64,000 nucleotides of DNA. It comes from Lachnospiraceae bacterium (GTDB lineage: Bacteria > Bacillota > Clostridia > Lachnospirales > Lachnospiraceae). Both the position numbers and the translations under genes were made by a program. Below, in pieces: positions 27,441 through 37,112 of this stretch. The notes beneath the pieces are model-generated. The model saw only the letters and a list, made by a program, of their open reading frames with translations, was not told where the DNA came from and did not search any database. Numbering within the stretch: position 1 is the first letter of the stretch; every line of letters starts with the position of its first letter. The stretch is taken from NCBI GenBank assembly GCA_024403235.1, contig JAKSSF010000005.1, positions 33,433 through 97,432 on the forward strand, read 5' to 3'.

Positions 27441-28400
27441 ATGGAACAAAAAGCATGGATGGAAGAAGACCTGGATTTGAAGCGTCTATTCTTCCTTTGG
27501 AAAAAGAAAATAGTGTGGATTGTGGTATCTGCTGTGGTGGGCGCAATTCTTTTTGCCATAGGCTACAAAACGGTAACTTCTGTTACCGATGGAGAGCCTT
27601 TGTACCAGACCACGGGGGACTATTATATTACCTTTAATTTCGAGGAATTTGAAAATGCAGATGATTACTACAATGCCTATACCTGGGATACCATTTTGCG
27701 ACAGGATATTTTGGTAGATGCTGCATTAGAACAGTTGCCGGCGGGCTATACCAAAGAGCAGATCCGGGAATCGGTTGCCGGGGAAATGTTAGGAGATTAC
27801 CGGGTGTTGACGGTACATGTGCAGAATGCTTCTGCGGAAGTTGCCAATGCAATCGCAGAAAGTTACACTATGGCGCTAGAAAACTTCCCACAGAAAGTGG
27901 ACATGCTTTCTCAAATAGAATGTTGGAATCAGATTCCTGCAGTGGTAGTGGCGAAACATACCAAAACAGCCAATGCGGCTTTATTAGGGGCTATTTTAGG
28001 GTTCTTGGCAGGATTTTTCTGGTTGGCTTTTACAGCAGTCTTAAATGATACAGTATATACCTTAGGGGATATGAAACAATATAGCGATCTTCTTTTCTTA
28101 GGCTATGAAACCCTGCAACAGGATGAGAAAGAAAGCCGGCTTTTGGAAGAAAACATTACCAGGATGATTGGAGAACAGATCCCTATTACCTACTGGAATG
28201 CAGATACTTCTTTGGAAACCGTGCCGTTTGATGCGTTAAGAGACCAGCAGGGATTGGTGATGAAGCTTCCTTTTGGAAAGGTAACCGGAAAAAGATTGGA
28301 GCGTATTTTACAACAGTTTGCTTTACAAGGCTGTTCCTTCAAAGGGTGCGTTATTACAGAAGTGCCGGATGCTTTTTTGAAGTTTTATGAACAGAAATAA
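27441..28400 (+). CDS. Wzz-like chain-length/co-polymerase protein
   Basis: A 319-residue protein with two membrane helices, at residues 24-42 and about 177-200, enclosing a 130-residue outer domain, the layout of Wzz/CapA proteins. The N-terminus is acidic with DLKRLFFLWKKK before the first helix, as in Wzz. The C-terminal 110 residues are cytoplasmic and resemble a degenerate kinase-like fold without a Walker A motif, so ATP hydrolysis is unlikely. It would set polymer length together with the EpsG-like polymerase downstream. It sits 19 bases after the phosphoglycosyl transferase gene. Confidence 0.7.
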   Translation: MEQKAWMEEDLDLKRLFFLWKKKIVWIVVSAVVGAILFAIGYKTVTSVTDGEPLYQTTGDYYITFNFEEFENADDYYNAYTWDTILRQDILVDAALEQLPAGYTKEQIRESVAGEMLGDYRVLTVHVQNASAEVANAIAESYTMALENFPQKVDMLSQIECWNQIPAVVVAKHTKTANAALLGAILGFLAGFFWLAFTAVLNDTVYTLGDMKQYSDLLFLGYETLQQDEKESRLLEENITRMIGEQIPITYWNADTSLETVPFDALRDQQGLVMKLPFGKVTGKRLERILQQFALQGCSFKGCVITEVPDAFLKFYEQK

Positions 28401-28427
28401 GGAATGAGATCAGACAGGATAGAAGTT

Positions 28428-29207
28428 ATGACAGTGGAAACATTGGTGGCAGCTGTTGGTCAGGAGACACAAACGCTGGCAGAGCGCATGCATTTAGAGA
28501 CAGATGCCATTATTATCAATCAATGTGAAGAAAATGCCTATCAGGAATATACTCATAAAGGCCATACCATTCGTTGTTACTCCTTTCGGGAACGGGGAGT
28601 AGGCTTGTCCAGAAACAATGCCCTGCTTCGTGCTAGGGGAGATATAGTAGTATTTTCTGATGAAGACATTGTCTATGAAGAAGGCTATGGAGAGAAGATT
28701 TTACAAGCCTTTGCGGAGAGACCGGATGTAGATATGCTGTTGTTTAATATGGAGGTGACAGAAGAGAGAGCCACCTACCATACTACCAAGGAGCATGCCA
28801 TTCATTTTTATAACTGTGGCAGATATCCTACCTACAGCTTTGCAGTAAGACGGGAAAAGCTGCATAAGGCCAATGTAACCTTTTCTCTATTGTTTGGTGG
28901 TGGCGCCAAATATAGTAATGGAGAGGATAGCCTGTTTTTAATGGATTGTTTACGAAACCATCTGAAGATTGTTGCAGTACCTATTAGCCTTGGCAAAGAA
29001 GAGGTACGCCCATCTACCTGGTTTCATGGATATACAGAGAAGTTTTTCTTTGATCGTGGAGTGTTATATTATCATCTGTATGGAAAATTTCGTCATCTTT
29101 GGGCCCTTCGCTTTTTATTGGCCCATGGCAAGGTAATGTGTCAGGAAATTCCCAGAAAAAAGGCATATGACTTAATGAAACAGGGATTTGCAGAGGCAGC
29201 AAAATAA
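28428..29207 (+). CDS. Glycosyltransferase family 2
   Basis: I start at ATG 28428, eight bases after AGGA; an ATG at 28404 abuts its only possible site. The 259-residue product begins VETLVAAVGQ, has RGVGLSRNNALLRARGD and the metal motif SDEDIVYEEG (D-x-D variant, DED), all of a small GT2 subfamily of capsule clusters. GGGAKYSNGEDSLFL supplies the acceptor-side acidic residue. It lies 21 bases before the EpsG-like gene, within the operon. Confidence 0.85.
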   Translation: MTVETLVAAVGQETQTLAERMHLETDAIIINQCEENAYQEYTHKGHTIRCYSFRERGVGLSRNNALLRARGDIVVFSDEDIVYEEGYGEKILQAFAERPDVDMLLFNMEVTEERATYHTTKEHAIHFYNCGRYPTYSFAVRREKLHKANVTFSLLFGGGAKYSNGEDSLFLMDCLRNHLKIVAVPISLGKEEVRPSTWFHGYTEKFFFDRGVLYYHLYGKFRHLWALRFLLAHGKVMCQEIPRKKAYDLMKQGFAEAAK

Positions 29208-29227
29208 GACATTGTAGGAGAATCGAT

Positions 29228-30355
29228 ATGATGTTATATCTGTTGGTAACAGCAGTGACTATAGGTCTTGCGTACCAAATCAGACAAACAGAAAATCATA
29301 ATTTTAGAACAAAGACTTTGACACGCAGACAGGGGTTTGGGACCCTTTGTCTGCTTGCTATTTTTTGTGTTCTGTTTTTGCTTTCTGCCCTTCGCTTAGA
29401 GGTGGGAAACGATTACGGTACCTATGTAGATACTATTCATGAGATTTATGTAGGGGGATATGTGGTAACAGAGCCCTTGTTTAATGCTATTGTAAAGTTT
29501 TTGTGTCTGCTTTCCGGCGGAGAGAACTATTTATTGGTGTTTGCTGTATTTGGGGCTCTTACCATTGCTTTATATCTGAAAGTTTTATATGAGCAAAGTG
29601 AGAATTTCCCCCTGGCATTTTTTCTATTTATGACCTTGGGCATCTATTTTCGTACCTTTAACACAGTACGATTTTATTTGGCGCTGGCCATTACCATGTA
29701 TGCCTATCGTTTTGTATTAAAAAAGCAGTATGTAAAATTTGTGCTGTTGATTGGACTTACCGCATTTTTACATAAATCCGTGTTGGTGGTGATTCCACTA
29801 TACTGGATTGCCAGACAGAAATGGAAAAAATGGCAAATGGCTTGCTTAGGCGTATTAGCCATTGCAGTGGCGTTCGGGCGAGGCTTGGTGATGGAAGTGG
29901 CTCTCCGTCTTTACCCTTCCTATGTGGACACCATCTATTTGGAGCAGGGCACAGGCTTCTTGGCAAATGCTATGAGTTTAGGAAGATGTATTGTAGTGCT
30001 ATTGGCAGCGCTCCTATGCTATAAAAATTATATTGCAGGTGACGAAGAACTGGAATTTTATTTCCGATTGAATATATTGGCCATTTTACTTTATACCTGT
30101 GCTTCTTATTTGCCTTTGGTAGGCCGAATTGGATATTATCTGACCACTTCCCATATTTTATTATTGCCTGCACTGGTAAATCGAATTACCGAAGAAAAGA
30201 AGCGGAAATGGGCGATGGTTGTTTTAATTGTTTTGGCTTTATTGTATTTTGCATTATTTTTAAAAACCGGAAACCAGGAGGGTGTTCGTATCCTACCCTA
30301 TAAGTCCTGGCTTTTCTATGAAAAGGATTTTTTAAATGCTGGAGAAATTTTTTAG
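29228..30355 (+). CDS. EpsG-family polysaccharide polymerase-like membrane protein
   Basis: A 375-residue membrane protein with about ten helices. The LEVGNDYGTYVDTI motif in the first outer loop is characteristic of EpsG/Wzy-like polymerases, and FNTVRFYLALAI is the second conserved block. It would join repeat units outside the membrane. AGGAG precedes the double ATG. The last 20 bases overlap the next glycosyltransferase gene. Confidence 0.85.
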   Translation: MMLYLLVTAVTIGLAYQIRQTENHNFRTKTLTRRQGFGTLCLLAIFCVLFLLSALRLEVGNDYGTYVDTIHEIYVGGYVVTEPLFNAIVKFLCLLSGGENYLLVFAVFGALTIALYLKVLYEQSENFPLAFFLFMTLGIYFRTFNTVRFYLALAITMYAYRFVLKKQYVKFVLLIGLTAFLHKSVLVVIPLYWIARQKWKKWQMACLGVLAIAVAFGRGLVMEVALRLYPSYVDTIYLEQGTGFLANAMSLGRCIVVLLAALLCYKNYIAGDEELEFYFRLNILAILLYTCASYLPLVGRIGYYLTTSHILLLPALVNRITEEKKRKWAMVVLIVLALLYFALFLKTGNQEGVRILPYKSWLFYEKDFLNAGEIF

Positions 30356-31154
30356 TATCCTGGTAGTTTGCTTAAACCCGGGAGATAAGTTAGAAAAAAC
30401 CATACAAAGTATTTTACAGCAAAGCTATACCGACTATGAGATTATTATCAAGGACGGCGGCAGTACAGATGGATCCATAGAGGATTTACAGTCCAAAAAG
30501 TATATGGAAGAGTATCCTCAGATCAGATTGGTAAGAGAAAAGGACAGTAGCATATACGACGCCATGAATCAGGCAGTGAAAGAAGCCTGTGGCTCCTATC
30601 TGCTGTTCTTAAACTGTGGGGATTATCTGTATGACAGTACTGTGTTGGGAAAGGTAGCAGCATCTATTGTTCCCAAAAGTAGTCTGCAAATCTATTATGG
30701 AGATCAGTACAATCAATTACAGCGAGCGGTGGTTTCTTCCGCACCGGGCATTGATGATTTTACCTGCTTTCGTAATGTACCCTGCCATCAGGTTTGTTTT
30801 TATGAGCATCGCCTGTTTGAGAACAGAGGGTATGACACGAAATATGTGGTTAGAGCGGACTATGAACATTTCTTGTATTGTGTCTATGAAGAGAAAGCAG
30901 AGTGTACCCATTTGCCCATTATCATTTCTTCTTATGAAGGTGGGGGATTTTCGGAAACCAAGGAAAATCGGATCCAATCTGCCCTGGAACATCGGGAAAT
31001 TACAGACCGGTATCTAGGGGAAAAGGCAAAAAAATATCGTTTGATTATGGCAGTAACTTTGGCACCTTTGCGTACCTTTTTGGCGGAAGATCCCAGATTT
31101 TCCAAATGGTATAATGGGATCAAAAGTTTTGTATATAAAAGAGAAGAACAATAA
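30336..31154 (+). CDS. Glycosyltransferase family 2 (WcaE-like)
   Basis: A 272-residue enzyme. KDGGSTDGS, then DSSIYDAMNQAV and FLNCGDYLYD form the trio typical of the WcaE/colanic acid type GT2 group. The start overlaps the end of the EpsG-like gene by 20 bases, with AAGGA about ten bases upstream. It is a cytoplasmic transferase acting on the growing lipid-linked repeat unit. Specificity is unknown. Confidence 0.88.
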   Translation: MLEKFFSILVVCLNPGDKLEKTIQSILQQSYTDYEIIIKDGGSTDGSIEDLQSKKYMEEYPQIRLVREKDSSIYDAMNQAVKEACGSYLLFLNCGDYLYDSTVLGKVAASIVPKSSLQIYYGDQYNQLQRAVVSSAPGIDDFTCFRNVPCHQVCFYEHRLFENRGYDTKYVVRADYEHFLYCVYEEKAECTHLPIIISSYEGGGFSETKENRIQSALEHREITDRYLGEKAKKYRLIMAVTLAPLRTFLAEDPRFSKWYNGIKSFVYKREEQ

Positions 31155-31189
31155 AAAGAGTAAAGTAACGAAAACAGAAAGAATTCACT

Positions 31190-32473
31190 ATGGCAATGCG
31201 TATATTGTGGGTATGCAATATTTTACCGCCGATCCTGGGGGAAAAATTGGGATTACCCGGCAGCGTAAAAGAAGGATGGATATCCGGCATATTGGAACAA
31301 CTGATACAGGAACCGGAAGTGGAAACCCTGGGGGTATGCTTTCCCACCAATGGACCTGCTAGACATATGGGTACCAAACTGCAGGTGGGAGAAAAAGAAG
31401 TATGTCTTTATGATTTTACAGAGGATACGGTCCATCCGGAATGCTACGAAACAGGATTGGAGCAACGGTTTGCAGAGATTTTTGACCACTTTTCGCCCTA
31501 TGTCCTACATATATTTGGCACCGAATATGGACATACACTGGCAGCCTTAAAAGCCTTTGGAAAACCGGAAAAATCTTTAGTGGGATTGCAGGGCATTATT
31601 AGTCTATGTGCCAAAGCCTATATGGCAGATTTGCCAAAAGAAATACAACAAAAAAGAACATTCCGGGACTGGTTAAAGAAAGATAGTCTTTTGGAGCAAC
31701 AGGAAAAATTCCGGATCCGTGGGGAACGGGAAAAGGAATCCATAGCTCTTACCGGCCATGTTACCGGTCGTACCCAGTTTGATAAAGATGCAGCCTTAGA
31801 AATGAATCCAAAGGTACAGTATCATCCTATGCATGAGACCATGCGGAGCTGTTTTTATACCGGAAATTGGTCTTTGGAAAGCTGCAAAAAGCATAGCATT
31901 TTCTTTAGCCAGGCAGATTATCCTTTGAAAGGCTTTCATTATCTGTTGCAGGCTCTGCCAAAGATTTTGCAGCAATTTCCGGATACTACCGTTACGGTAG
32001 CCGGCAATAGTCTGGTACAGTTTCATACCATAAAAGAAAAACTCAAAATTTCTGCCTATGGAGCCTATTTGAGAAAGGTAATGCAAGAAAACCGATTGGA
32101 AGAAAAAATTCGATTTTTAGGAAAATTGGAAGCGGAGCAAATGAAACAGGCATACTTAAATTGCCATACCTTTGTTTGTGCTTCTTCTTTGGAAAATTCT
32201 CCCAATTCTGTGGCAGAAGCCATGCTTCTGGGGGTACCTGTAGTGGCACCTACAGTCGGTGGAATTCCATCTATGGTGGAAACAGAAAAAGAGGGGATTT
32301 TATATGCCCCCGGAAATACAGAGGCATTGGCGGAGGCTATTATCCGTCTATGGCAGCAGGATGAATTGGCACAAAATTTAGGTGCGAAGGGCCAAATCAA
32401 AGCCAAAAAGGCTCACAATGGGATCAATAATTATAGAAAGCTTTTGGCTATGTATCAGGAGATTGGTTTATGA
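31190..32473 (+). CDS. Glycosyltransferase family 4
   Basis: A 427-residue GT-B fold enzyme. The N-terminus MRILWVCNILPP is a GT4 start. The C-terminal donor domain contains SLENSPNSVAEAMLLGVPVV, the E-x7-E retaining motif, with GGIPSMVE and EGILYAPGN. A second start codon at 31196 would shorten it by two residues. Its last bases overlap the next gene in an ATGA arrangement, so the pair is translationally coupled. Confidence 0.9.
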   Translation: MAMRILWVCNILPPILGEKLGLPGSVKEGWISGILEQLIQEPEVETLGVCFPTNGPARHMGTKLQVGEKEVCLYDFTEDTVHPECYETGLEQRFAEIFDHFSPYVLHIFGTEYGHTLAALKAFGKPEKSLVGLQGIISLCAKAYMADLPKEIQQKRTFRDWLKKDSLLEQQEKFRIRGEREKESIALTGHVTGRTQFDKDAALEMNPKVQYHPMHETMRSCFYTGNWSLESCKKHSIFFSQADYPLKGFHYLLQALPKILQQFPDTTVTVAGNSLVQFHTIKEKLKISAYGAYLRKVMQENRLEEKIRFLGKLEAEQMKQAYLNCHTFVCASSLENSPNSVAEAMLLGVPVVAPTVGGIPSMVETEKEGILYAPGNTEALAEAIIRLWQQDELAQNLGAKGQIKAKKAHNGINNYRKLLAMYQEIGL

Positions 32474-33630
32474 AAATTACCATGATTTCCAATTACATCA
32501 ATCATCATCAAATTCCCTTTTCCAATGCGTTATATACATTAGTTGGATCTGACTATCATTTTATTCAGACTGAGCCTATGGAAGCGGAACGAAAAGCCAT
32601 GGGTTGGTCTGTGGAAGAAGGTTCGGTTCCTTACTTGGTGGAACTGGAAAAAGAGCCGGAGCTTTGTAAAGACTTATTGGATACCAGTGATATTGTACTG
32701 GTAGGTTGGATGGAACGGGAAGATTTGATCACACCTCGTTTGCAGCAGAGAAAGTTTACCATTCGTATTAGCGAACGCTTATATAGAGAGGGGCAGTGGA
32801 AAGCCATTTCCCCCCGAGGATTGGTGCATAAGTATCAGGATCATACCAGATATCGGAAGGACCCTGTTTATCTGCTTTGTGCAGGTGCTTATGTAGCAAG
32901 TGATTTTCATTTGGTTGGGGCCTATCCGGGAAAAATGTATCGTTTTGGATATTTCCCGCAGACAAGTCCTTGTTCTTTGGAAGAACAACTTGCCAAAAAG
33001 CCGGATATATCTGCACCGGACGCAAAAATACAATTGGTATGGGCAGGTAGATTTATTCCCTTAAAGCATCCCGAGTACATGCTCCAATTGGCAGCTTCCT
33101 TACAGAAAAAAGGCTATCCCTTTCATCTTCACATGGTAGGAGGCGGAGAACTGGAGGAAAGCTTAAAAGCTCAGGCAAAGGCCTTGCAAGTAGAAGAAAA
33201 TATCACTTTTTACGGCTTTCAGGCGCCGGAAAAGGTGCGTCAAATCATGGAACAATGCCACATTCATATTTTTACCAGCAATCATTTAGAAGGCTGGGGG
33301 GCAGTAGTGAATGAAGCCATGAACTCTGCCTGCGTGGAAATTACCAATGTAGCAGTAGGGGCAGCCCCCTATTTGATTACCCACGGGAAAAACGGATTAT
33401 TGTATGATAAAACCTACGAAAGCATGGAAGAACAAGTGCTTTCTGTATTCGATCATAAAGAAAGAATAAAGACCTTAGGAACTGCCGCTTATGGAACCAT
33501 TGCCACAGAGTGGAATGCGGAAACCGCGGCAGGTCGTTTATTGCAGTTTTATGAGGGCTTTTTACAGGGTACACTTCCCACCTGGGAGAGCGGTCCCTTT
33601 AGTAAGGCACCTTGCATTCGCCCCAAATAG
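32470..33630 (+). CDS. Glycosyltransferase family 4
   Basis: A 386-residue GT-B fold enzyme. The N-terminus MKITMISNYINHHQIPF resembles GT4 enzymes of capsule clusters; LVWAGRFIPLKHPEYML starts the donor domain and SNHLEGWGAVVNEAMNS is the retaining E-x7-E region, with HGKNGLLYD after it. The ATG overlaps the TGA of the upstream GT4 gene. It ends eleven bases before the next transferase. The two GT4 enzymes probably add successive sugars. Confidence 0.9.
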   Translation: MKITMISNYINHHQIPFSNALYTLVGSDYHFIQTEPMEAERKAMGWSVEEGSVPYLVELEKEPELCKDLLDTSDIVLVGWMEREDLITPRLQQRKFTIRISERLYREGQWKAISPRGLVHKYQDHTRYRKDPVYLLCAGAYVASDFHLVGAYPGKMYRFGYFPQTSPCSLEEQLAKKPDISAPDAKIQLVWAGRFIPLKHPEYMLQLAASLQKKGYPFHLHMVGGGELEESLKAQAKALQVEENITFYGFQAPEKVRQIMEQCHIHIFTSNHLEGWGAVVNEAMNSACVEITNVAVGAAPYLITHGKNGLLYDKTYESMEEQVLSVFDHKERIKTLGTAAYGTIATEWNAETAAGRLLQFYEGFLQGTLPTWESGPFSKAPCIRPK

Positions 33631-33640
33631 GAGACACTAT

Positions 33641-34663
33641 ATGGAAAAAAATTTGGACCAGGGGGACGGGGTCAGAGGGCCATTACTCTCTGTAATCGTA
33701 CCCGTATACAATACCAAACCCTACCTGGAAAAATGTGTCAAAAGTATTCAAAATCAAACCTTACGGGAATTGGAAATCTTACTGGTAGACGATGGCTCTA
33801 CAGATGGCAGTGGAGAATTATGTGACCAATTAGCCAAGGAAGATGCCAGAATTCGAGTATTGCATAAACCAAACGGTGGCTCTTCTTCCGCCAGAAATCT
33901 TGGCATTAAGGAAGCAAAAGGAGCCTATCTTGGGTTTATTGACAGCGATGATTTCATTGAGCCGGATATGTATGAAAGCTTGTATCAGGCCATACAGCAA
34001 TATGAGGTAAAGATTGCTCAGATTTCCAGAGATGAAATTGACGAAAAGGGACAGAAAATGCCGGATGTGTGTACGCCACCCAAGGAAATCACGGTCTCTT
34101 CTGCAGAAGCATTTTTGGAAGAGCTGTTACTGCATCGGGGAGATTGCTCTTTTTGTACCAAACTCATAGCCAAAGAGATTTTGGCAGACAAAGCCTTTCC
34201 GGAGGGAAAACTGAATGAAGACTTTTTCCTGTTATTGCAGGTCCTGGAAGAAATCTCCGGCATAGTGATACTGCCAAAGCAAGCCTATCATGTGTTTTAT
34301 CGCATTGGCAGTAATACCAGAAAAGAAAATAAAAATGAGTTTTCCAGGGTGTTTATGGACATTGTAGACCATGCAGACTATGTAAATGACCTGGTGGAAA
34401 GAAAGTATCCAGCCTTAAAGAAACAGGCAAAGCGTTTTGGTCTGTTCCAAAGATTGGATTATATGTTACACATCCCTGTTAGTCAGATGACAGGAGAAAA
34501 TGATTTTTATCAAAAGGTGAAAAAATACTTGCGCAATAATCTAGGGGAAACCTTAACCAATCCCTTTTTAACGGGAAAAAATAAGGTGTATTTGTTACTG
34601 CTTACAATAGCTCCCAAAACGGTTCGCTCCTTGCATCAAAAAGCAAAGGGTCTGGATCGTTAA
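33641..34663 (+). CDS. Glycosyltransferase family 2
   Basis: I choose ATG 33641 (340 residues) because AGGAGA is six bases upstream; the frame is open further upstream but overlaps the GT4 gene. LLSVIVPVYNTKPYLEKC, VDDGSTDGSGELC and the metal motif FIDSDDFI are canonical for GT2 capsule enzymes. The C-terminal 100 residues are basic and helical. It is the last gene of the rightward operon before an intergenic region with a new promoter. Confidence 0.9.
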   Translation: MEKNLDQGDGVRGPLLSVIVPVYNTKPYLEKCVKSIQNQTLRELEILLVDDGSTDGSGELCDQLAKEDARIRVLHKPNGGSSSARNLGIKEAKGAYLGFIDSDDFIEPDMYESLYQAIQQYEVKIAQISRDEIDEKGQKMPDVCTPPKEITVSSAEAFLEELLLHRGDCSFCTKLIAKEILADKAFPEGKLNEDFFLLLQVLEEISGIVILPKQAYHVFYRIGSNTRKENKNEFSRVFMDIVDHADYVNDLVERKYPALKKQAKRFGLFQRLDYMLHIPVSQMTGENDFYQKVKKYLRNNLGETLTNPFLTGKNKVYLLLLTIAPKTVRSLHQKAKGLDR

Positions 34664-34703
34664 AAAAGGTATTTCTATAGAAAACCAGCGATTTGGAAAG
34701 GGA

Positions 34704-34751
34704 TGTAGATTTGTAACGAAGATTTACAAATCTACAGCCAATATGCTATAC
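34704..34751 (+). promoter_or_regulatory. Promoter of the pseudaminic acid genes with overlapping palindrome
   Basis: TTTACA (34722-34727) and TATACT (34746-34751) with 18 bases between form a strong promoter. A perfect 12-base inverted repeat, GTAGATTTGTAA (34704-34715) and TTACAAATCTAC (34723-34734), covers the -35 element. It could be a repressor operator or end the upstream transcript as a hairpin; no T-run follows. Confidence 0.6.
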
Positions 34752-34824
34752 TTGATAAGATTAGTGTGTTATACAATTTTCATAGAATTTAGGCAAAATG
34801 ATTTCAAAAACTTGGGAGGAAACC

Positions 34825-35820
34825 ATGTTAAATAATAAAACCATTTTAATTACCGGAGGAACCGGTTCCTTTGGAAAATGCTTTACCAAATATGTATTAG
34901 AGCATTATGAGCCAAAGAAAATCATTATCTATTCCAGAGATGAATTTAAGCAGTGGATGATGGCCAATGAATTTAAGGCTTATGCAGATAAATTACGATT
35001 CTTTATTGGCGATGTACGGGATTTGGACCGTTTGAGAAGAGCCTTTGAAGGAGTAGATTATGTGATTCATGCAGCCGCTATGAAACAGGTGCCTGCTTGT
35101 GAATACAATCCAAATGAGGCTATTAAGACCAATATTAATGGTGCTATGAATATTATTGAAGCTGCCTTGGACGGTAGTGTGAAAAAAGTAGTGGCACTAT
35201 CTACGGATAAAGCCGTAAATCCGGTAAACCTGTATGGTGGTACCAAATTGGTATCTGATAAATTGTTTATTGCGGCCAATGCTTATGCAGGCCATAAAGA
35301 TATTAATTTCTCCATCGTTCGGTATGGAAATGTAGCCGGTAGCCGTGGCTCTGTTATTCCGTTTTTCCATAATATTATCAAGAATGGTGGTACAGAATTA
35401 CCTATTACGGATTATCGTATGACTCGTTTCTGGATTAGTTTAACCCAGGGGGTAGAGTTAGTCATTAAGGCATTGGAAGAAGCTACCGGTGGAGAAACCT
35501 TTATCAGTAAGATTCCTTCCTTCAAAATTACTGATTTAGCAGAGGCTATGCTTCCTGGATGTAACATGCCGGAGGTTGGTATTCGAGAAGGAGAAAAACT
35601 CCATGAAATTATGGTTACTGTAGAAGATTCTATGACAACCTATGAATTTGACAAACACTTTATTGTATATCCCCAGATGGTTTGGAATGAAAAACAAAAA
35701 CCCAACCCAGCAGGAAAGAAAGTACCGGAAGGCTTCTCTTATAGCTCAGGAAATAACACAGAATGGTTAACAGTAGAAGAGATTCGTGCATTGTTAAAGG
35801 ATGTTGATTTAGAAAAATAG
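34825..35820 (+). CDS. pseB: UDP-GlcNAc 4,6-dehydratase, inverting (PseB)
   Basis: I start at ATG 34825, just after GGGAGG, giving 331 residues. It is an SDR enzyme that dehydrates and epimerises UDP-GlcNAc, the first step to pseudaminic acid. TGGTGSFGKCF is the NAD(P) loop and YGGTK the YxxxK pair; AAAMKQVPACEYNP and DYRMTRFWI are PseB/FlaA1 signatures. The tail includes PEGFSYSSGNN. A terminator-like hairpin separates it from pseC. Pseudaminic acid typically decorates flagellin or capsule in motile bacteria. Confidence 0.95.
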   Translation: MLNNKTILITGGTGSFGKCFTKYVLEHYEPKKIIIYSRDEFKQWMMANEFKAYADKLRFFIGDVRDLDRLRRAFEGVDYVIHAAAMKQVPACEYNPNEAIKTNINGAMNIIEAALDGSVKKVVALSTDKAVNPVNLYGGTKLVSDKLFIAANAYAGHKDINFSIVRYGNVAGSRGSVIPFFHNIIKNGGTELPITDYRMTRFWISLTQGVELVIKALEEATGGETFISKIPSFKITDLAEAMLPGCNMPEVGIREGEKLHEIMVTVEDSMTTYEFDKHFIVYPQMVWNEKQKPNPAGKKVPEGFSYSSGNNTEWLTVEEIRALLKDVDLEK

Positions 35821-35828
35821 GCATGTGG

Positions 35829-35855
35829 AAAGCCTGGCATATGCCAGGCTTTTTC
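35829..35855 (+). terminator. Terminator-like perfect hairpin between pseB and pseC
   Basis: AAAGCCTGGCAT and ATGCCAGGCTTT (35829-35852) form a perfect palindrome followed by T residues. It lies 9 bases after the pseB stop and just before the pseC ribosome binding site, so it may act as a partial terminator tuning pseB against downstream genes. Confidence 0.85.
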
Positions 35856-35869
35856 TTGTAGGAGGAAAG

Positions 35870-37063
35870 ATGGAAAAATTAGCGATTGAAGGGGGCACCC
35901 CGGTTAGAGATACCAAATTATATTATGGACATCAGTATATTGACGATGCAGATATTCAGGCTGTGGTAGATGTCTTAAAAAGCGATTATTTAACTTGTGG
36001 ACCAAAGATTGGGGAATTGGAAGAAAAGCTTTGCCAGGTAACCGGAGCAAAATACGCGGTGGTTTGCAGCAATGGTACAGCAGCCCTTCATATTGCCTGT
36101 TTGGCAGCAGGAGTTGGTCCCGGAGATGAAGTCATCACCACACCCATTACCTTTGCCGCCAGTGCTAACTGCGCTTTGTACTGTGGTGCAAAACCGGTTT
36201 TTGCGGATATCAATGAAAAAACCTACAATATAGACCCCAAACAGGTAGCAGAAAAGATTACGGAAAATACCAAGGCTGTTGTAGGGGTTTCCTACACCGG
36301 ACAGTCTATTGAAGAAGAGGATTTGTTGGAACTTTGCCATAAACATGGGGCATTGTTAATTGAAGATGGTGCCCATGTCATCGGTACCAAATATAAAGGA
36401 AAGCCCAATGGTTCTATTGCAGATATGACTACTTTAAGCTTTCATCCTGTAAAAACCGTAACCTCCGGAGAAGGCGGTGCGGTGCTTACCAATAGAGAAG
36501 ATTTATATCAGAAACTGTTACTGTTTCGAGCCCATGGTATTACCAGAGATCCTGCCCTTATGAGCAAAGAGCCGGATGGAGGCTGGTATTATGAGCAGGT
36601 AGATTTGGGCTACAATTATCGTATGACGGATATGCAGGCTGCACTACTGATTAGCCAGCTGGATAAATTACCCCTGTTTTCTGCCAGAAGAAAAGAAATT
36701 GTAGCAAAATACAATGCGGCATTTGAGAAACTGCCCCAGATTTTCGTGCAGCAGGAAATACCGGAATCCGATACCACCAGACATTTGTATATTTTACGCA
36801 TCAAACCGGAAACATTAACTACGGATAGAAGAGGTATTTTTGATGCCCTGGCAGGGGAAAATATTATGTGTAATGTGCATTATATTCCTACCTATTATTT
36901 CCCTTATTATCAGAAGCTGGGCTATGAAAAAGGCCTGTGTCCGAAAGCAGAAAAGCTCTATGCAGAAATGCTTAGTTTACCACTGTACTACAGTATGACA
37001 GACCAGGATGTAGAAGATGTGATTCATGCGGTAAATAAGGTTATCGCAAGATACGCAAAATAA
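35870..37063 (+). CDS. pseC: PseC-type sugar aminotransferase
   Basis: The start is ATG 35870 after GGAGG; the open frame upstream includes the terminator. The 397-residue PLP enzyme belongs to the DegT/DnrJ/EryC1 family. GTAALHIACLA and EDGAHVIGT are PLP-contact segments and the Schiff-base lysine is in SFHPVKTVTSGEGG. MEKLAIEGGTPVRDTKLYYG is the usual PseC start region. It transfers an amino group to C4 of the PseB product. The pathway order pseB-pseC is standard. Confidence 0.94.
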   Translation: MEKLAIEGGTPVRDTKLYYGHQYIDDADIQAVVDVLKSDYLTCGPKIGELEEKLCQVTGAKYAVVCSNGTAALHIACLAAGVGPGDEVITTPITFAASANCALYCGAKPVFADINEKTYNIDPKQVAEKITENTKAVVGVSYTGQSIEEEDLLELCHKHGALLIEDGAHVIGTKYKGKPNGSIADMTTLSFHPVKTVTSGEGGAVLTNREDLYQKLLLFRAHGITRDPALMSKEPDGGWYYEQVDLGYNYRMTDMQAALLISQLDKLPLFSARRKEIVAKYNAAFEKLPQIFVQQEIPESDTTRHLYILRIKPETLTTDRRGIFDALAGENIMCNVHYIPTYYFPYYQKLGYEKGLCPKAEKLYAEMLSLPLYYSMTDQDVEDVIHAVNKVIARYAK

Positions 37064-37112
37064 AAGCGTTGCCGAAAAATAGAAGGATAACGGGAACTAC
37101 CCGTAAGGAAAT

